From positions 4,101,355 to 4,165,354 of the forward strand of contig CAKMRJ010004445.1 of NCBI GenBank assembly GCA_928212115.1: 64,000 bases of DNA. The letters run 5' to 3'. Of the stretch, positions 11,316-21,974 are shown in pieces. The position numbers and the translations under genes are program-made. The notes under the pieces are model-generated. The model searched no databases and was not told the origin of the DNA. It was given only the letters and a program-made list of their open reading frames with translations. Within the stretch, counting starts at the first letter, position 1. Every line of letters begins with the position of its first letter. This stretch comes from Lactuca virosa. Lineage: Eukaryota > Streptophyta > Magnoliopsida > Asterales > Asteraceae.

Positions 11316-11641
11316 GCTACGGGACTGGAGGGTCCCGCTGAGACACATCGGACCGGAGGGTCGTATTGTAGCCTCGAGTGGCGTATGTGTGGCATGTGGT
11401 ATATTGGGGAACTTACTAAGCTTTTATGCTTACAGTTGTTGTGTGATGTGTTTCAGGTACTAGTGAGGATCGCGGGAAGACGCCGACATGATTCGTACAC
11501 ACAAGAGAGGATTTATTTATATGAGATCTTGGGACATGTTTTTGTGATGATACAGAGATTTATTATGATTTGTGATTTTCATGTGGTTGAAAGTATGTTT
11601 TGAAATGAAAAATTGTTTTGAAAATTTACGTTGTTACAAGT

Positions 11642-11654
11642 TGGTATCAGAGCC
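11642..11654 (+). other. R2 primer-binding site
   Basis: TGGTATCAGAGCC lies three bases after the 5' LTR end and matches the initiator methionine tRNA type. The leader 11655-12251 that follows has no recognised gene. Confidence 0.92.
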
Positions 11655-12251
11655 TTGGTTTGAGGGATTCGGGTGCACCTTCGGGCGTATCTGAACTCAA
11701 ACTGAGGATTTGAGAGATTTTCAAAATAAAAGTTGCAAATTTTTCACAAGAGTAAAAGGTTTTTGAAAGAGCAGAGCAGAGCAGTGTGTACGATCAGCCA
11801 GCGCCCGAACGGTGATTTCCCAAAATACCCTTGCATTATGTGTTATGAGATATGATGTGATATGATATGCATGCTAGAGTAGGCTAGGTAATCATATTAG
11901 GACTAGAGTGGCCTGATTTGTGATGCCTTAGCCTAGGAATGATTTTGCTGCTATGTGATGCTTGAGAGCGAATAGGTAGCAGTGAGGAGCTGTTGAGAGG
12001 CCTACCGAAGGGTAGCCTATGCCAGTGAGATATAGTGTACTTGTGATCTGGGATCCAAGTAGGAGGACTTAGAGTGAATGCTGATGCGGTATGGACGGTA
12101 GTATAGGGCCCGTACTACTGAAGACACCGGAGCAGTGCGCACCCTAAGTAAGAATCCATTGGGTACTAAGGAGCAAGTAGGGTTGAGCTATCGAGTGCGA
12201 GTATACTTGAGCGAGTCTCTGATATCTTGTGTTGTATTTCAGAGAGACATC

Positions 12252-13434
12252 ATGGTTGGGACACGCCACCGGCCAGGGACTAGCGAGGGGGTTGTGAGCG
12301 ATGAGGAGCTCCGCCAGATGATTCATGATGAGGTGGCTGCTGCCATCCGCGCTGAGATTCCAGAGATGTTCGGGTCTATCAAGACCATGATGATAGAGAC
12401 TTTTGATGAGCGGTACGCCGCTCTTACTGATGCAGCTATTGCTGCGGCCACTGTAGCCGTCTCTGCTGCCAGGTTGTAGGGGGGTGACTCGTTGCTGTAC
12501 AGAGAGTTCAGCAACACGAAGCCACCATAGTTTGATGGGACGCAGGATCTGATTGCTGCTATGAGATGGATTACCGATATTGAGGGTTGTTTCTATACCT
12601 GCTCGTGTCCAGAGCATCTGAGGGTTCGGTTTGCGCTGAACCAGCTTCGTTTGGGAGCGAAGGACTGGTGGAAGTTTGTGACGGCAGACTTCACTGCGGC
12701 AGAGCTGACTGCGGTGACCTGGGAGAGGTTCACCACGATGTTTCGGGAGGAGTATGTTCCTCCGGTGGAGAGGGAGCGATTGGCTCAGGAGTTCTTGACC
12801 CTCAAGCAGGGTACTGATTCGGTTACTGTGGTTACCCAGAAGTTTCATGAGAGGGCGATGTTCTGCCCCGAGCAGGTGTCTACTGAGCAGGCACGTATGA
12901 GCCGGTACTTGGGCGTTTTGAGGAGGGATATACGGGAGTTCGTGTCGAACTCGACTTACCGGACATTTGCTGAGCTCCAGGCAAATGCCCGGAAGAGGGA
13001 GATTGAGCTGGAGACTCAGGCCAGGGAGGAGGCTGAGTCTTAGAGGGTGGATCGGCGGCCGGCACAGTCTCAGCCGGCAGCCAAGCGGGCAAAGCCTGCT
13101 GATTCGAGATCTGGGGGTCCGAAGGGCCGCACTTGTGGAAAGTGCGGCAAGAGCCACGAAGGGACGTGCAGAGCTGGGGTGTGTTATAAGTGTGGGAAGG
13201 AGGGGCATTATTCGAGGGACTGCCCCAAGGGATTATCGGTTTGCTTTCATTGCAACCAGACTGGCCATCGGAAGGCCGAGTGCCCACAGCTATTGCAGGG
13301 ATCAGCGCAGGGATCTGTGCCTGCTACTCGAGTTGCTAAGACCCGGCCAGTGAAGGCCGAGGCACCGAAGGCTCGCGGGAGAGCCTTCCAGTTGACAGCG
13401 GAGGAGGTCCGCGCAGCGCCCGATGTCGTGGCTG
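12252..13434 (+). pseudogene. gag: R2 gag, disrupted by three in-frame TAG codons
   Basis: I chose the ATG at 12252, which opens a basic N-terminus like that of related elements. The ORF extends upstream in frame to 12135 without similarity. One frame runs to the intron-like segment, broken by TAG at 12477, 12528 and 13041. It encodes a retrotransposon gag capsid domain (about 12540-12990, with WWKFV and the ERERLAQEFLTLKQG region). Three zinc-knuckle-like clusters follow: CGKCGKSHEGTC (13135-13170), CYKCGKEGHYSRDC and CFHCNQTGHRKAEC, the last two perfect CX2CX4HX4C. In the family, gag builds the particle and binds RNA. Each TAG can be derived from CAG. Confidence 0.92.
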
Positions 13435-13499
13435 GTATGTATTCTTTCATTTATTTATGCTGAGTAGGAGATATTATGCTTATATGGTGTTATGCGTAG
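13435..13499 (+). other. Putative 65-nt intron between R2 gag and protease
   Basis: The segment starts GTATGT, ends TGCGTAG, and is markedly richer in A and T than the flanks. Read through, gag closes at TGA 13461-13463 inside it. If it is removed, gag (codons starting at multiples of 3) joins the protease frame exactly through a shared glycine codon (13434 with 13500-13501). The joined residues VAGTFLV align with VSGTFLL at the gag-protease border of R1, which has no such segment. Sixty-five is not a multiple of 3, so removal is needed for a continuous frame. Plant Ogre elements are known to carry a spliced intron in their coding region. Splicing here is inferred. Confidence 0.75.
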
Positions 13500-16400
13500 G
13501 TACTTTTCTTGTGAGTTTTGTATCTGCTTTAGTGTTATTTGACTCGGGTGCGAGTCGATCATTTGTGTCGATAGCGTTTAGTCGACACATCAGTGTTCAG
13601 CGAGAGGCGTTGAGTCGACCTCTATGAGTTTCTATAGCCGACGAGCGAGCAGTGTATGCAACGGATGTGATTCGGGGATGTGCGCTCGAGATCTTCGGTG
13701 TCGAGTTTCCGATTGATCTGGTCCCGATTGCGATGGGGGATGTGTGTGTTATAGTGGGCATGGATTGGTTGAGCCGATTTGGGGCCGTGATAGACTGCGA
13801 GCGACAGTTAGTGACGATACGAGACCCCAGTGGAGGAGTACTTACGGTGTACGCCGAGGGTACCCGTTCTGGGTCAGCATTTTGTTCGGCCGCTAGAGCG
13901 AGGCAGAGTCTACAACAGGGCTGTAGTGGGTTTGTGGCTTACGTGGTGGATACGAGAGTAGATGCAGAGAGACCGAGGTCGGTCGATGAGGTTCCGATAG
14001 TGCGTGAGTTCCCGGATGTTTTCCTCGAGGAGTTGTCGGGTGTGCCTCCCGAGAGGCAGGTAGAGTTCCGTATTGATTTGGTTCCGGGGGCAGCGCCTAT
14101 CGCCAAGGCGCCCTATCGCCTTGCGCCACCAGAGATGCAGGAGTTATCCTCGCAGCTTCAGGAGCTACTGGGGAAGGGGTTTATACGGCCGAGTAGCTCG
14201 CCGTGGGCAGCGCCGATCCTTTTTGTCAAGAAAAAGGATGGTTCACACCGGATGTGCATTGATTACCGGGAGCTGAACAAACTGACGGTCAACAATCGTT
14301 ACCCCTTACCGAGGTTCAACGATTTATTCGATCAGTTGCAGGGAGCGTCTTGGTTTTCCAAGATCGACTTGAGGTCTGGATATCATCAAATGAGAGTACG
14401 AGATGAGGATATCCAGAAGACAGCGTTCAGGACTCGTTACGGGCATTACGAGTTCATGGTGATGCCTTTCGGGCTCACCAATGCCCCGGCGGCGTTCATG
14501 GATCTCATGAATAGAGTGTGCAGACCGATGTTGGATCGTTCGGTGATCGTATTCATCGATGATATATTGGTGTATTCGAGATCCAGAGAGCAGCACGAGG
14601 AGCATTTGAGAGAGATACTTGGAGTTTTGAGATCGGAGAGGCTTTATGCCAAATTCTCCAAGTGTGATTTCTGGTTACGAGAGGTCCAGTTCCTAGGGCA
14701 CCTTGTTAACCAGAATAGGATATTGGTCGATCCGGCCAAGATTGAGGCAGTGGTGAGTTGGGAGGTACCGAGATCCCCCACCGAGATCAGGAGTTTCTTA
14801 GGGTTGGCTGGCTATTATCAGAGATTTATCAGGGATTTCTCCAAGATCGTCGTGCCACTCACGAGGTTGACCCGGAAGGGTGTTGCTTTTTCATGGGGCC
14901 CAGAGCAGCAGGCCTCCTTCGAGACACTTTGCCAGAGACTGTGCGAAGCCCCGGTGTTAGCCCTTCCGGAGGGGATGGAGGAATTTGTGGTGTATTGTGA
15001 CGCATCGATATCGGGGCTGGGAGCGGTGCTGATGCAGAGATGGCATGTGATAGCATACGCATCAAGGCAGCTGAAGCCTCACGAGACGAGGTATCCCACC
15101 CACGATCTGGAGCTGGGGGCAGTAGTGTTCGCCCTCAAGATCTGGCGTCACTACCTGTATGGGGTTCGGTGTACCATATACACGGACCATAAGAGCTTGA
15201 AGTATTTGATGGATCAGCCCAACCTGAACATGCGTCAGAGGAGATGGTTGGATGTGGTAAAGGATTATGATTGCGAGATCCTGTACCACCCGGGCAAAGT
15301 TAATGTTGTAGCTGATGCCCTGAGTCGCAGGGCGGAGAATGCCCCTATACGAGATGTTTGTTTGAGATTGACAGTGATGACTCCGGTGTTGGACACCACT
15401 CGAGGGGCCCAGGCTGAGGCCATGAGACCGGAGAACCGTAAGAGAGAGCGGGTTATCGGACATGTATCGGAGTTCGTTACCGATAGTCGAGGACTTATGA
15501 CCTTTCAGGGTCGGATTTGGGTACCGTTTGTGGGCGGAACGCGTACCATCTTGATGAAGGAGGCGCATAGATCGAGGTTCTCGATCCATCCCGGGGCTAA
15601 TAAGATGTATTTGGACCTGAAGAGAGAGTATTGGTGGCCCTGTATGAAGAGGGATGTTGCATGGTTCGTTGAGAGGTGTTTGACCTGTCGCAGGGTTAAG
15701 GCCGAGCACCAGCAACTGCATGGTATGTTGCAGCCGTTGGAGGTTCCCGAGTGGAAGTGGGAACAGGTTACCATGGATTTTATCACCAAATTACCGAGGA
15801 CTGCAAGGGGCGTCGATGCAATTTGGGTGATTGTGGACAGGTTGACAAAGAGCGCTCATTTCCTTGCTATCAGTGAGAGCTCTTCCGCTGACAGGTTGGC
15901 AGAATTGTACGTGAGGGAGGTGGTATCACGGAATGGAGTGCCGATCTCGATCGTCTTAGATCGAGATGTGCATTTCACTTCCAGATTCTGGAAGAAATTT
16001 CATGAGGAGTTGGGTACGAGGCTGCATTTTAGTACCGCATACCACCCACAGACAGACGGGCAGAGCGAGCGGACGATTCAGACGCTCGAGGACATGCTTC
16101 AGGCATGTGTATTGGACTTCGGAGGGAGTTGGGACACGTATTTACCCTTGGCTGAGTTTTCCTATAGCAACAGCCATCATTCGAGCATTGGTATGCCACC
16201 CTTTGAGCTGTTGTATGGGAGAAGGTGTCGGACTCCCATTTGCTGGGGTGAGGTCGGGCAGCATGTGATGGGTAGTACAGAGATAGTACTTCAGACGACT
16301 GAGCAGATTCAGCAGGTCAGGTAGAGGTTACTGACGGCTCAGAGTCGTCATAAGAGCTACGCAGACAGGCGTCGCTCGGAGCTCGAGTTTCAAGTTGGTG

Positions 16401-16837
16401 ACTTCGTACTCCTGAAGGTATCTCCTTGGAAAGGCGTGGTCCGATTCAGGAAGAGAGGCAAGTTGGGGCCTCGGTATATTGGTCCTTTCAGGGTGACCGC
16501 CAGGGTGGGCAGGGTAGCGTATCGTTTGGAGCTACCTGCGGAGTTGAGTCAGATTCATGATACCTTCCACGTGTCTCAGTTAAGGAAGTGTATCGCCGAT
16601 GAGTCGACAGTGATTCCATTAGAGGACATTCAGGTGGATGCGAGCCTGAACTATGTTGAGAGGCCGATCGCGATTCGGGATAGGAGGATCAAGGTTTTGA
16701 GAAACAAGGAGGTGTCATTGGTTCAGGTCCAGTGGCAACATCGGAAGGGGTCCGAGCTGACTTGGGAGCCGGAGTTAGAGATGCGTGAGCAGTACCAAGA
16801 GTTATTTCTTGAGAGAGACTTCGAGGGCGAAGTCTGA
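13500..16837 (+). pseudogene. pol: R2 protease, RT, RNase H, integrase and chromodomain (two in-frame stops)
   Basis: The protease has LFDSGAS near 13539 and IVGMDWLSRF near 13754. TGA at 13625-13627 interrupts it, after which 890 codons are open (13652-16324). RT shows YRELNKLTV, MPFGLTNAPAAF and FIDDILVY; RNase H shows the DAS, DLELG, YTDHKSL and VADALSR segments. Integrase has an HHCC region (His near 15565 and 15589, Cys near 15678-15690), DDE residues (MDFITKLP, LDRDVHF, GQSERTIQ), a GPF module and a chromodomain-like end (LVQVQWQHRKGSELTWE). TAG at 16322-16324 separates the last module, which ends at TGA 16835-16837. Apart from the stops it looks full length. Confidence 0.94.
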
Positions 16838-16841
16838 TTCT

Positions 16842-16854
16842 AGTGGGGGAGAAT
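16842..16854 (+). other. R2 polypurine tract
   Basis: AGTGGGGGAGAAT directly precedes the 3' LTR start TGTAACACCC. R6 has an equivalent tract on the minus strand at 30832-30845. Confidence 0.87.
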
Positions 16855-18515
16855 TGTAACACCCAGTTTCACAGGTATATTGATTTATGTTGTATTTCTT
16901 TATTTATGTAAGGTGACTCGACGAGTTGGTGCTTAGACTCGTCGAGTCTGGTCGCGACTGGATGACGTGGTTAATGAGGGGACTCGACGAGTTAGGGGAG
17001 TGACTCGCCGAGTCAGAGCTGGCGATAGAAACCCTAATTCCTCGGGTTTGGGATCTATTTAAAGGCCCTTATGGCCTTCAATTGCGGCTACCAGTCCATA
17101 GAGGGAAACCCTAGAGTGCTTGAGCGTTTTGAGAGAGAAGGGAAGCCATTCTTGACCTTTGTGGTGTTCTTTAGCAGGAAGAAGGAGGTCCTAGCCAAGA
17201 GGAAGCAAAGGAGGTTACTATTCTGTGGATTTGAAGCTAAGATCATCGTATTTGAGGTATTAATTCGGTTCTTCTTCTGTTTTATGAAGAATATATGGAT
17301 TTAGGGTTTCTTGTGCCCTTTGCTAGGTTGATTTGATGTCCGAATAGTCCCTTTCTGGTGATGAGGCTTTGGATCTGGATCCATAGAGGTCCAGAGAGCC
17401 TTACTCATCAAGCTTTATGAACAACAATGGAGGTTATGACCATGGGTTATGGTAATTGGGGGTAAATCATCATATATGGTCATATAGACGTTGCATGTGC
17501 ATCAAGATAGAGACTTTACGTGATTATTGACCTTGGGAAGACTAGATCTAAGGATTAGAGGAATAGATCTGACCTCAGAAGGTTGTTTGAGGTTGTGCAC
17601 GAAATGAACTCGCCGAGTCCATGAGCAGACTCGACGAGTCGGAGCGGGTTGTTCCGTGACTCAAGTCAGTGGATGACTCGCCGAGTTGAGTGAGTGACTC
17701 GGAGAGTCAGCAAGGATTCAAAGGACTCGAGTTCACGTATGGACTCGACGAGTCTATGCAAGACTCGACGAGTCGGGTCAAAGGTTGACCGTTGACCAGC
17801 GTTGACCAGGGTTGACTAAGGTTGACTTGATAAGTGTTAGTCAACTAAGCCAGGAAAGTATTAATTAGAGATGTATTATGATATAGGAGGACGATAGGTC
17901 GGGGAATCGAGCACGAGTGATTATCCGACATCCAGCGAGGTGAGTCTTCTCACTATACATTACCTAGAGTGGTATTTATGTGTAGACCAGAGGGTCTTGT
18001 ATGCTATGTGTATGTATGAGATTATGTGCATTGTGTTATATGTATGCTATGTGTTGTATAGACCGGTCCAGAGGGTCCAACGATATAGACCGGACCGAAG
18101 GGTCCAACGATATAGACCGGACCGAAGGGTCCAACGATACAGACCGGACCGAAGGGTCCAACGAGCTATGACCGGACCGGAGGGTCCAACGAGCTACGGG
18201 ACTGTAGGGTCCCGCTGAGACACATCGGACCGGAGGGTCGTATTGTAGCCTCGAGTGGCGTATGTGTGGCATGTTGTATATTGGGGAACTCACTAAGCTT
18301 TTATGCTTACAGTTGTTGTGTGATGTGTTTCAGGTACTAGTGACGATCGCGGGAAGGTGCCGGCATGATTCGTAGACATAAGAGAGGATTTATTTATATG
18401 AGATCTTGGGACATGTTTTTGTGATGATACAGAGATTTATTATGATTTGTGATTTTCATGTGGTTGAAAGTATGTTTTGAAATGAAAAATTATTTTGAAA
18501 ATTTACGTTGTTACA
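16855..18515 (+). repeat. R2 3' LTR, 1661 bp
   Basis: It is 28 bp longer than the 5' LTR: one additional 27-bp unit in the array at 18058-18192 and one extra base near 17090. The promoter box is at 17055-17063. Confidence 0.94.
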
Positions 18516-20893
18516 ATTAGATTCACGTTCACTATTACAAATCCTTTAGCAAACAAGTCAATTCAAGCAGTAATCAGTTGATTAAACTAACAGGTTTCCT
18601 AGTGTTCAGTTCGTATCAAGCAAGACTTGTAATAATAGTTAATTAAATTTGTCAATTCAATCAACTTATATGTGGTTGGTCATCACACATGCTCATACAT
18701 TAAATTACTTATTTTCTAGTTAACCCTAGTTTCATGTTCACTATTCCTAGGCATATAATCTTATGTTCACAAAACTATATGATTCAAGCAATTAAGAAGA
18801 TGTTCATGCAACTCAATAACTTGATTTTTAACAGAAAATAATTATCATCAATACATAAGGATCTTTAACAAGCTTAACAAGATAAATTAAACACGAATAA
18901 AACAATCCAAATAGCAATTAATCCATAAATCAAGGTTTCATCTAATCATAAACACAAAGCAAATGGTTTTAACACCGAAATCAGAAAGTAAACACATAGT
19001 GGCATCACAATGGAATGCTAAACATGGTCACGATAACAAACCACATGATTACCGACACGAATCCGCTCTCCAATCCCTTAGATCTTTGCTCCATATCAGA
19101 TTAACGGCCTTCCGACCGCCTTCTAGACCCTCAAAACGGCAGCTATGAAGTTTTCTTGTTGTGCAAGTTGAAGTGGAATATCCTAGATCATCAAAATGGT
19201 GGAATGATATGGGGTATTTATAGTTGAATGGAGATGGAATTAATATGGAATATTATAGTTGTATTGGAATTAGGAAACTAATGGTGGCTTAGGGATTAAG
19301 CAAATAGAAATAAGGTAAGTGGTGCTTGGGGAATAAGTAACTTGGAGGGAATTTCCGTCCAGCTTTTATGCTTCATCTTCAAGGCCGATTTTGGACAAGA
19401 TAAATCCCGAATTAGCGAAAAGGCCCTCTCACATAAATCGTAGGAAATTTTGTCTAGGTTTAAGAACATTTTTGAATCTCATCAATTGGACTTATGAGTC
19501 ATCTGATATACCCGAAACACTGAAGATTGGTCAATCTGCCAGCAATATCCTTTTTGCATCTTTTCAGCTCCATTCTTTTTCTTTTGCATTCCAGCTCCCA
19601 TTTTAACTGTAATTGAATATTTCAAAGCATATTAAGTATCTTTTAGTTCTAAATAACATAAAAATATATAGTATAAAATAATAAGAAAACATCATAAATA
19701 TATGCATAAAATAGACGTTATCAAACTACCCCACACTAGCCTTTTGCTTGCCCTCAAGCAAAACTGATTTTATTATTTCACCAATATCGCATAGAATAAT
19801 CCATTTCAAACCCAACCATTATCCCAAGACCGCAATGCATGTATTTCTGTCTACAATTCCTAAGAACTTCCCACTCCTAAATACTCACAATCTTTATGAA
19901 CCTTCACCCCTTAGCTTATATGACATTCATTTTTGCAACCCTCCGAATCAATCCTCAGAAATCTTTCTTAACCTCAAGGTATTTTTGGTTAAACTACCAA
20001 GCATACATAAACTCTAGAAAGAATTACACTTTGATACCACAATGGAGCTCTTGGAATTCATCTCTTTTTTGATATTTGCTTTGATTTCTTTGAATTCACC
20101 ACCTTTTTGTTTGATTTTTGGTATCTTCAACTTTTTGATTCTTCAGAATTTTGATCTTTGGATTTCATACTTGACTGCTCCAAAAAAATTTCAACTTTTG
20201 GTAATTTCTCTCTCTTTTTTTATATATCTCACTTTTTTCGCTCATACCATACATGCTTAAGCAAGGAGCTTAACTTCAACCTTTATTGGTTAAGGTATTA
20301 GTCTAAGTGCAATGACTACATAAGCTTTCCTGGATAGATTTCTGGTTTAGGCTGCAAAACGTATTATGCCATATAAACTACCAGATTACCTTTCATATGT
20401 CATGACTTTTCACTAGGAAATGGGAAGCCACAAATACACTATAACATGTGTAGGCTCAGGTAAACATTTGGGTTCTCATCGGATCACCCCATATAATATT
20501 AGCAAAAGTTTAAATTATCACTAGATTTTCCTAAATTAAACTATTATTTCAAGTTTATAATTTTTATAATTTTCCTAATCTAGCAATTTTTAATTTTCCA
20601 ATTTAAATTCTTTTTTCGACCCCTACCCCACACTTATTTCAAACAATGCCCTCATTGTATGCATAAAACTAATTAAGCACATAAAAATAGTAAAAAAGAG
20701 AGAAAAAGGAACAGACTCCCCTGAGGTAGTAGTGACGAGATCGACTGGGGCTGCTGAAAGTTGCTCCATAAATTTGTTGGAAGACTGGAAACTAGAACTA
20801 TTGCTTCTGAATGTGCCGGAAAATAAAATCAATAACACCGAATTCTGAAAGGTGGTGCAAAAAAAATTGCAAACTAATGCAATGTGTAGTAAC

Positions 20894-21070
20894 CATGACG
20901 TGGGAAAGTGTCGACCACGTCGTGTTGTCGAGTGAGGTGAAATCTATATTACGAATAATCGCATGGCCACGACGTGGTAATTGGTGGTCACGTCGTGATA
21001 TCGAGAATGGCACCCTCCTCTCGCGATGAAAAACTCCCCCACGACATAGGAAAGTGTCAACCATGTCGTG
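20894..21070. repeat. Paired near-palindromes CACGACGTG / CACGTCGTG in R3 interior
   Basis: Three pairs have centres at 20898 and 20920 (22 bp), 20972 and 20993 (21 bp), and 21044 and 21066 (22 bp). In each pair the second member is the reverse complement of the first, allowing for one or two mismatches. Confidence 0.82.
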
Positions 21071-21950
21071 GCAGCCGAAATGATACTTCTACCTCGCGTC
21101 GAAATAAAACTCTATGGTGTGGGAACAGCTCATCCATACCACATGAATCAATATATGGTAGAAACGCCACTCTTCTAAATAATAAACTCTGACGAAATCG
21201 ACGCGTATCCCACACTTATTAAAAATCATGGGTCTTGATTATAAACTTCAAATTCTCACACGGATTTCTCTCTCGTGACAAACCAGCATTTGACCCCAAT
21301 TGTTGAAATTTTTTAAAGCATCCGAAGGGTAAAAATTCTGCAAAGATCTGAATCATCAAGAGCATCAACATGGAAAACAAAACTTAAACAAACTAAAAAT
21401 AAAAATAAAAATAAAAACTCACTAAAATAACAAAACAAATATTAAACCAAAATAACTAAAAAGGATATCACGATCACTCGTCTTCGTCGAAATCAAGCAA
21501 CAATTGTTAATTAAATCCCTTGCATGCAAGAGGTGGTTTGTGAAAACAAAAACTTTCGGGACCTGTCAGACTATTTCCTTTGTTTTCTTTGCACCATTAA
21601 CTAATAAGTATAACAAGAGTTGACCCAACTAGTCAAGAATAGCAAGAGTTCGGTCTTCCACTTAACCACCTCGATACGCCTTGCTATACTACGCCTCGTG
21701 GATTGAGTTTGACAAATCATCAAAGTAGTAGACTAAACAAGTCAAGAATTCCCTAATCGCTTGCAATCTCGAAACCCATGCAAAAAGTAAAACCAAGCAA
21801 TGCATATGATCACGAATTTCTGCACATAAAAACAAAAATCTTCCCGACAAGTGACATGATATCAACGAAAATAAAAATAAACATAAAATAAAACTAAAAA
21901 TTAAAAACAAATAACGAATAATCAAACAAACTAAATTAATTGAAAACCGT

Positions 21951-21968
21951 TCCCCGGCAACGGCGCCA
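21951..21968 (-). other. R3 primer-binding site
   Basis: On the minus strand this reads TGGCGCCGTTGCCGGGGA, seven bases from the end of the 5' LTR. It is the classic PBS of Athila/Tat-type gypsy elements (complement of a tRNA 3' end, probably Asp), and it fixes the minus orientation of R3. Confidence 0.88.
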
Positions 21969-21974
21969 AAAACT

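Larger units (their letters stand above)
10006..11638 (+). repeat. R2 5' LTR, 1633 bp
   Basis: It holds the promoter box at 10206 with two near-palindrome pairs upstream (10067-10164) and three downstream (10758-10923), and the 27-bp array at about 11208-11315. It matches 16855-18515. Confidence 0.94.
10006..18515 (+). mobile_element. R2: Ty3/gypsy chromovirus-type LTR retrotransposon, complete but mutated
   Basis: It runs from TGTAACACCC to CGTTGTTACA with TSD ATTAG on both sides. The 5' LTR is 10006-11638, PBS 11642-11654, leader 11655-12251, gag 12252-13434, intron-like segment 13435-13499, pol 13500-16837, purine tract 16842-16854 and 3' LTR 16855-18515. LTRs differ mainly by one 27-bp repeat unit and scattered substitutions. 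It is inserted in the left LTR of R3, so it is younger than R3. Five in-frame stops disable it. The chromodomain-type integrase tail suggests the Tekay/Del branch. Confidence 0.95.
9641..19723 (-). repeat. R3 3' LTR, split by R2
   Basis: LTR segments 9641-10005 and 18521-19723 join across R2 and its TSD (ATTAG at 10001-10005 and 18516-18520) into one copy matching 21975-23539. Confidence 0.9.
19724..21974 (-). other. R3 interior, no recognisable genes
   Basis: This 2.25-kb AT-rich stretch has short ORFs only; the longest minus-strand ones (20623-20838 and 20798-21064) have no domain I know. It contains paired near-palindromes of type CACGACGTG/CACGTCGTG at 20894-21070, the fourth motif family in this window. 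The purine tract for plus-strand priming is at 19724-19737 and the PBS at 21951-21968. Confidence 0.7.

Noticed and set aside
11090..11341. ORFs with an RPDRRVQRY period in the R2 LTRs (also 17940-18218)
   Set aside because: By-product of the 27-bp tandem units inside a noncoding LTR.
12144..13208. 354-codon ORF on the minus strand opposite R2 gag
   Set aside because: It lies wholly antisense to gag, has no recognisable domain, and its openness follows from the GC-rich codon pattern of gag.
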